A stretch of DNA of 35,763 nt from an uncultured Bacteroidia bacterium (GTDB lineage: Bacteria; Bacteroidota; Bacteroidia; Bacteroidales; Prolixibacteraceae). Positions 34,569-35,763 of this stretch are shown here, in pieces. Numbering within the stretch: position 1 is the first letter of the stretch; every line of letters starts with the position of its first letter. The position numbers and the translations under genes are program-made. The stretch lies in the NCBI GenBank assembly GCA_903907075.1, contig CAIVMQ010000128.1, positions 1 to 35,763 of the forward strand. The letters run 5' to 3'. The notes beneath the pieces were generated by a model that worked only from the letters and a program-made list of their open reading frames with translations, did not search any database and was not told the DNA's origin.

Positions 34569-35318
34569 TTATCTTATTGATGAAGATACAGGTTTGTATT
34601 TTTTAAAAAGACTTCGAATCTTCATTTTAAGAACTCCAGTAAATGCTTCTCCAAAAATTCCACTAGTCATTTTAGATACCCCTTCTCTTCTGTCGGTAAA
34701 AATAATTGGGATTTCAACGATCTTAAATCCGTGTTTCCAGGTTTTAAATTTCATCTCAATCTGGAATCCGTAGCCCTTCATCCTTATTTTATTTATATCA
34801 ATAGTCTCTAAAACATTGCGCCTATAACAAATAAACCCTGCCGTAGTGTCCATTATTGACATTCCGGTTATTTTACGCACATAGACTGACGCAAAATACG
34901 ACATTAATACTCGCTGAAGAGGCCAGTTTATCACATTTATTCCGGAGATATACCGTGACCCAATAACCAAACCGGCATTATCTTTACGACAAGTGTCCCT
35001 AAGCCGTATCAAATCATTCGGATCATGTGAGAAATCAGCATCCATCTCAAAGATGTAGTCATATTTATAATCCATAGCCCATCTAAACCCTGCTATATAA
35101 GCAGTTCCTAATCCCAGCTTTCCTGCACGTTCCAAAATAAATAGCTTGTCAGGATATTGCCCCATTAGCTCTTTAACCAGCATGGCTGTTCCATCAGGCG
35201 AATTATCATCAATTATTAGAATGTTGAAATCGGCATCAAGGGAGAATACCTTTTGGATTATTTTTCCAATATTCTCTTGTTCGTTATAGGTAGGTATTAA
35301 TACGATGCAATCAGACAC
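34569..35318 (-). CDS. Polyprenol monophosphomannose synthase-like GT2 glycosyltransferase
   Basis: 249 residues of the GT-A fold. Dpm1-type enzymes move a sugar from GDP-mannose to a polyprenyl phosphate at the cytoplasmic face of the membrane. Seen: VLIPTYNEQENIGKII at the N-terminus, DDNSPDGT for the nucleotide, EMDADFSHDPNDL with the metal-binding DAD, GSRYISG, DTTAGFICYRR and the amphipathic segment near KMKIRSLFKKYK. There is no C-terminal GtrA-like membrane domain. The sugar is inferred from similarity to bacterial Dpm1 homologues. The lipid-linked mannose may feed protein O-glycosylation, which is widespread in Bacteroidota, but nothing here proves it. Confidence 0.9.
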   Translation of the reverse strand: MSDCIVLIPTYNEQENIGKIIQKVFSLDADFNILIIDDNSPDGTAMLVKELMGQYPDKLFILERAGKLGLGTAYIAGFRWAMDYKYDYIFEMDADFSHDPNDLIRLRDTCRKDNAGLVIGSRYISGINVINWPLQRVLMSYFASVYVRKITGMSIMDTTAGFICYRRNVLETIDINKIRMKGYGFQIEMKFKTWKHGFKIVEIPIIFTDRREGVSKMTSGIFGEAFTGVLKMKIRSLFKKYKPVSSSIR

Positions 35319-35763
35319 TTTTATTTCATTTTAGACAGTGTAAAAATAGCATATTTGGTTATTAAATCATACCAATTGACTATCTGAATTATTTTTTCAT
35401 CCCTTTTATGATGATATGAACTTGAATTCAGACTTGTTATTATGCCTATTAACTGCTTTTGCGCGTTATTGGGACCCTTTATGTCTTCAATTATGTGTTG
35501 TAATTTAGGATAATAGTTGTTGATTGAAGAGATGATGAGTAGATAATTATCTGATATTTAATGATGTATATTCATGCTATTTTTTTGTGTTTATTTTTAT
35601 GTTTTTTGAGTTAGGTATGGAAAATCCTTTTACATTTGCACCACGATTTACGGGAGCAATTAGAGTCTCTTAAGGTTGTTGTTCCCCTGGTTATTTTTGT
35701 TGATTGGTTCTTGGTTAAAAAGATTTATCAGAAAAGGGGAATAAAGTTTTTGCGGATCGATAA
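35319..35763. other. 445-bp A+T-rich stretch without a clear gene; possible start of a gene at the window edge
   Basis: No consensus promoter, RNA gene or terminator is seen. Two small frames near the end are the only coding hints. One runs from ATG at 35599 to TAA at 35673 (24 codons, containing MENPFTFAPRFTG). The other has a TTG at 35636 and is open to the last base (about 42 codons, with VVVPLVIFVDWFLVKKIYQK). The second looks protein-like (hydrophobic run then basic tail) and may be a truncated or decayed gene, but I cannot assign a family. Confidence 0.3.

Overview
The window is a chromosomal stretch of a Bacteroidota bacterium, probably from the Bacteroidales/Marinilabiliales side of the phylum, though the exact family cannot be fixed from sequence alone. 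The evidence is a type IX secretion (T9SS) type B cargo C-terminus, a PorP/SprF protein, DUF4783, an LL-diaminopimelate aminotransferase, a RecQ with an extra C-terminal helix-turn-helix, A+T-rich DNA, few Shine-Dalgarno sequences, and several copies of the Bacteroidota -7 promoter box TAnnTTTG. Most genes are conserved housekeeping genes. No phage, IS element, CRISPR array or obvious island is visible.

Layout. 1-6037 (+): the 3' part of a giant SprB-like repeat adhesin (six 85-residue and three 81-residue units, an Ig/cadherin-like segment, two SprB-like repeats, T9SS sorting domain), then a PorP/SprF protein and an OmpA-family lipoprotein-like envelope protein, a typical T9SS cargo and surface-attachment module. 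6065-7437 (-): YihY-family membrane protein and DUF4783. 7708-11843 (+): rlmH and a very large orphan membrane histidine kinase. 11863-14043 (-): recQ. 14259-15907 (+): tatC and lptB. 15974-16108: tRNA-Leu(UAG) and its terminator. 16173-19600 (+): tig, clpP, clpX. 19679-22840 (-): a KAS III enzyme and lpxH in one operon, then a thioredoxin-fold lipoprotein without its CXXC. 23071-25450 (+): ribF and ahcY. 25542-26024 (-): a Rieske-like lipoprotein with all-cysteine ligands. 26319-27220 (+): greA and a HIT protein. 27222-31054 (-): ruvC, a PLP-dependent Thr/Ser dehydratase overlapping a carboxypeptidase-regulatory-domain protein, and dapL. 31305-32561 (+): lysC, divergent from dapL. 32591-35318 (-): a small lipoprotein overlapping pyrC, pyrC, and a Dpm1-like glycosyltransferase. 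35319-35763: A+T-rich, no clear gene.

Functional themes. Envelope biogenesis dominates: T9SS export and surface adhesin, Tat export, LPS export (lptB) and lipid A synthesis (lpxH), DAP/lysine synthesis for peptidoglycan (lysC, dapL), and several lipoproteins. Proteostasis (tig-clpP-clpX) follows the tRNA. The most distinctive signals are the mosaic near-identical repeats in the adhesin, the large orphan kinase behind rlmH, the metal/redox-site substitutions in three proteins, and two competing hairpins in the tig leader. I did not find a clearly new multi-gene system.
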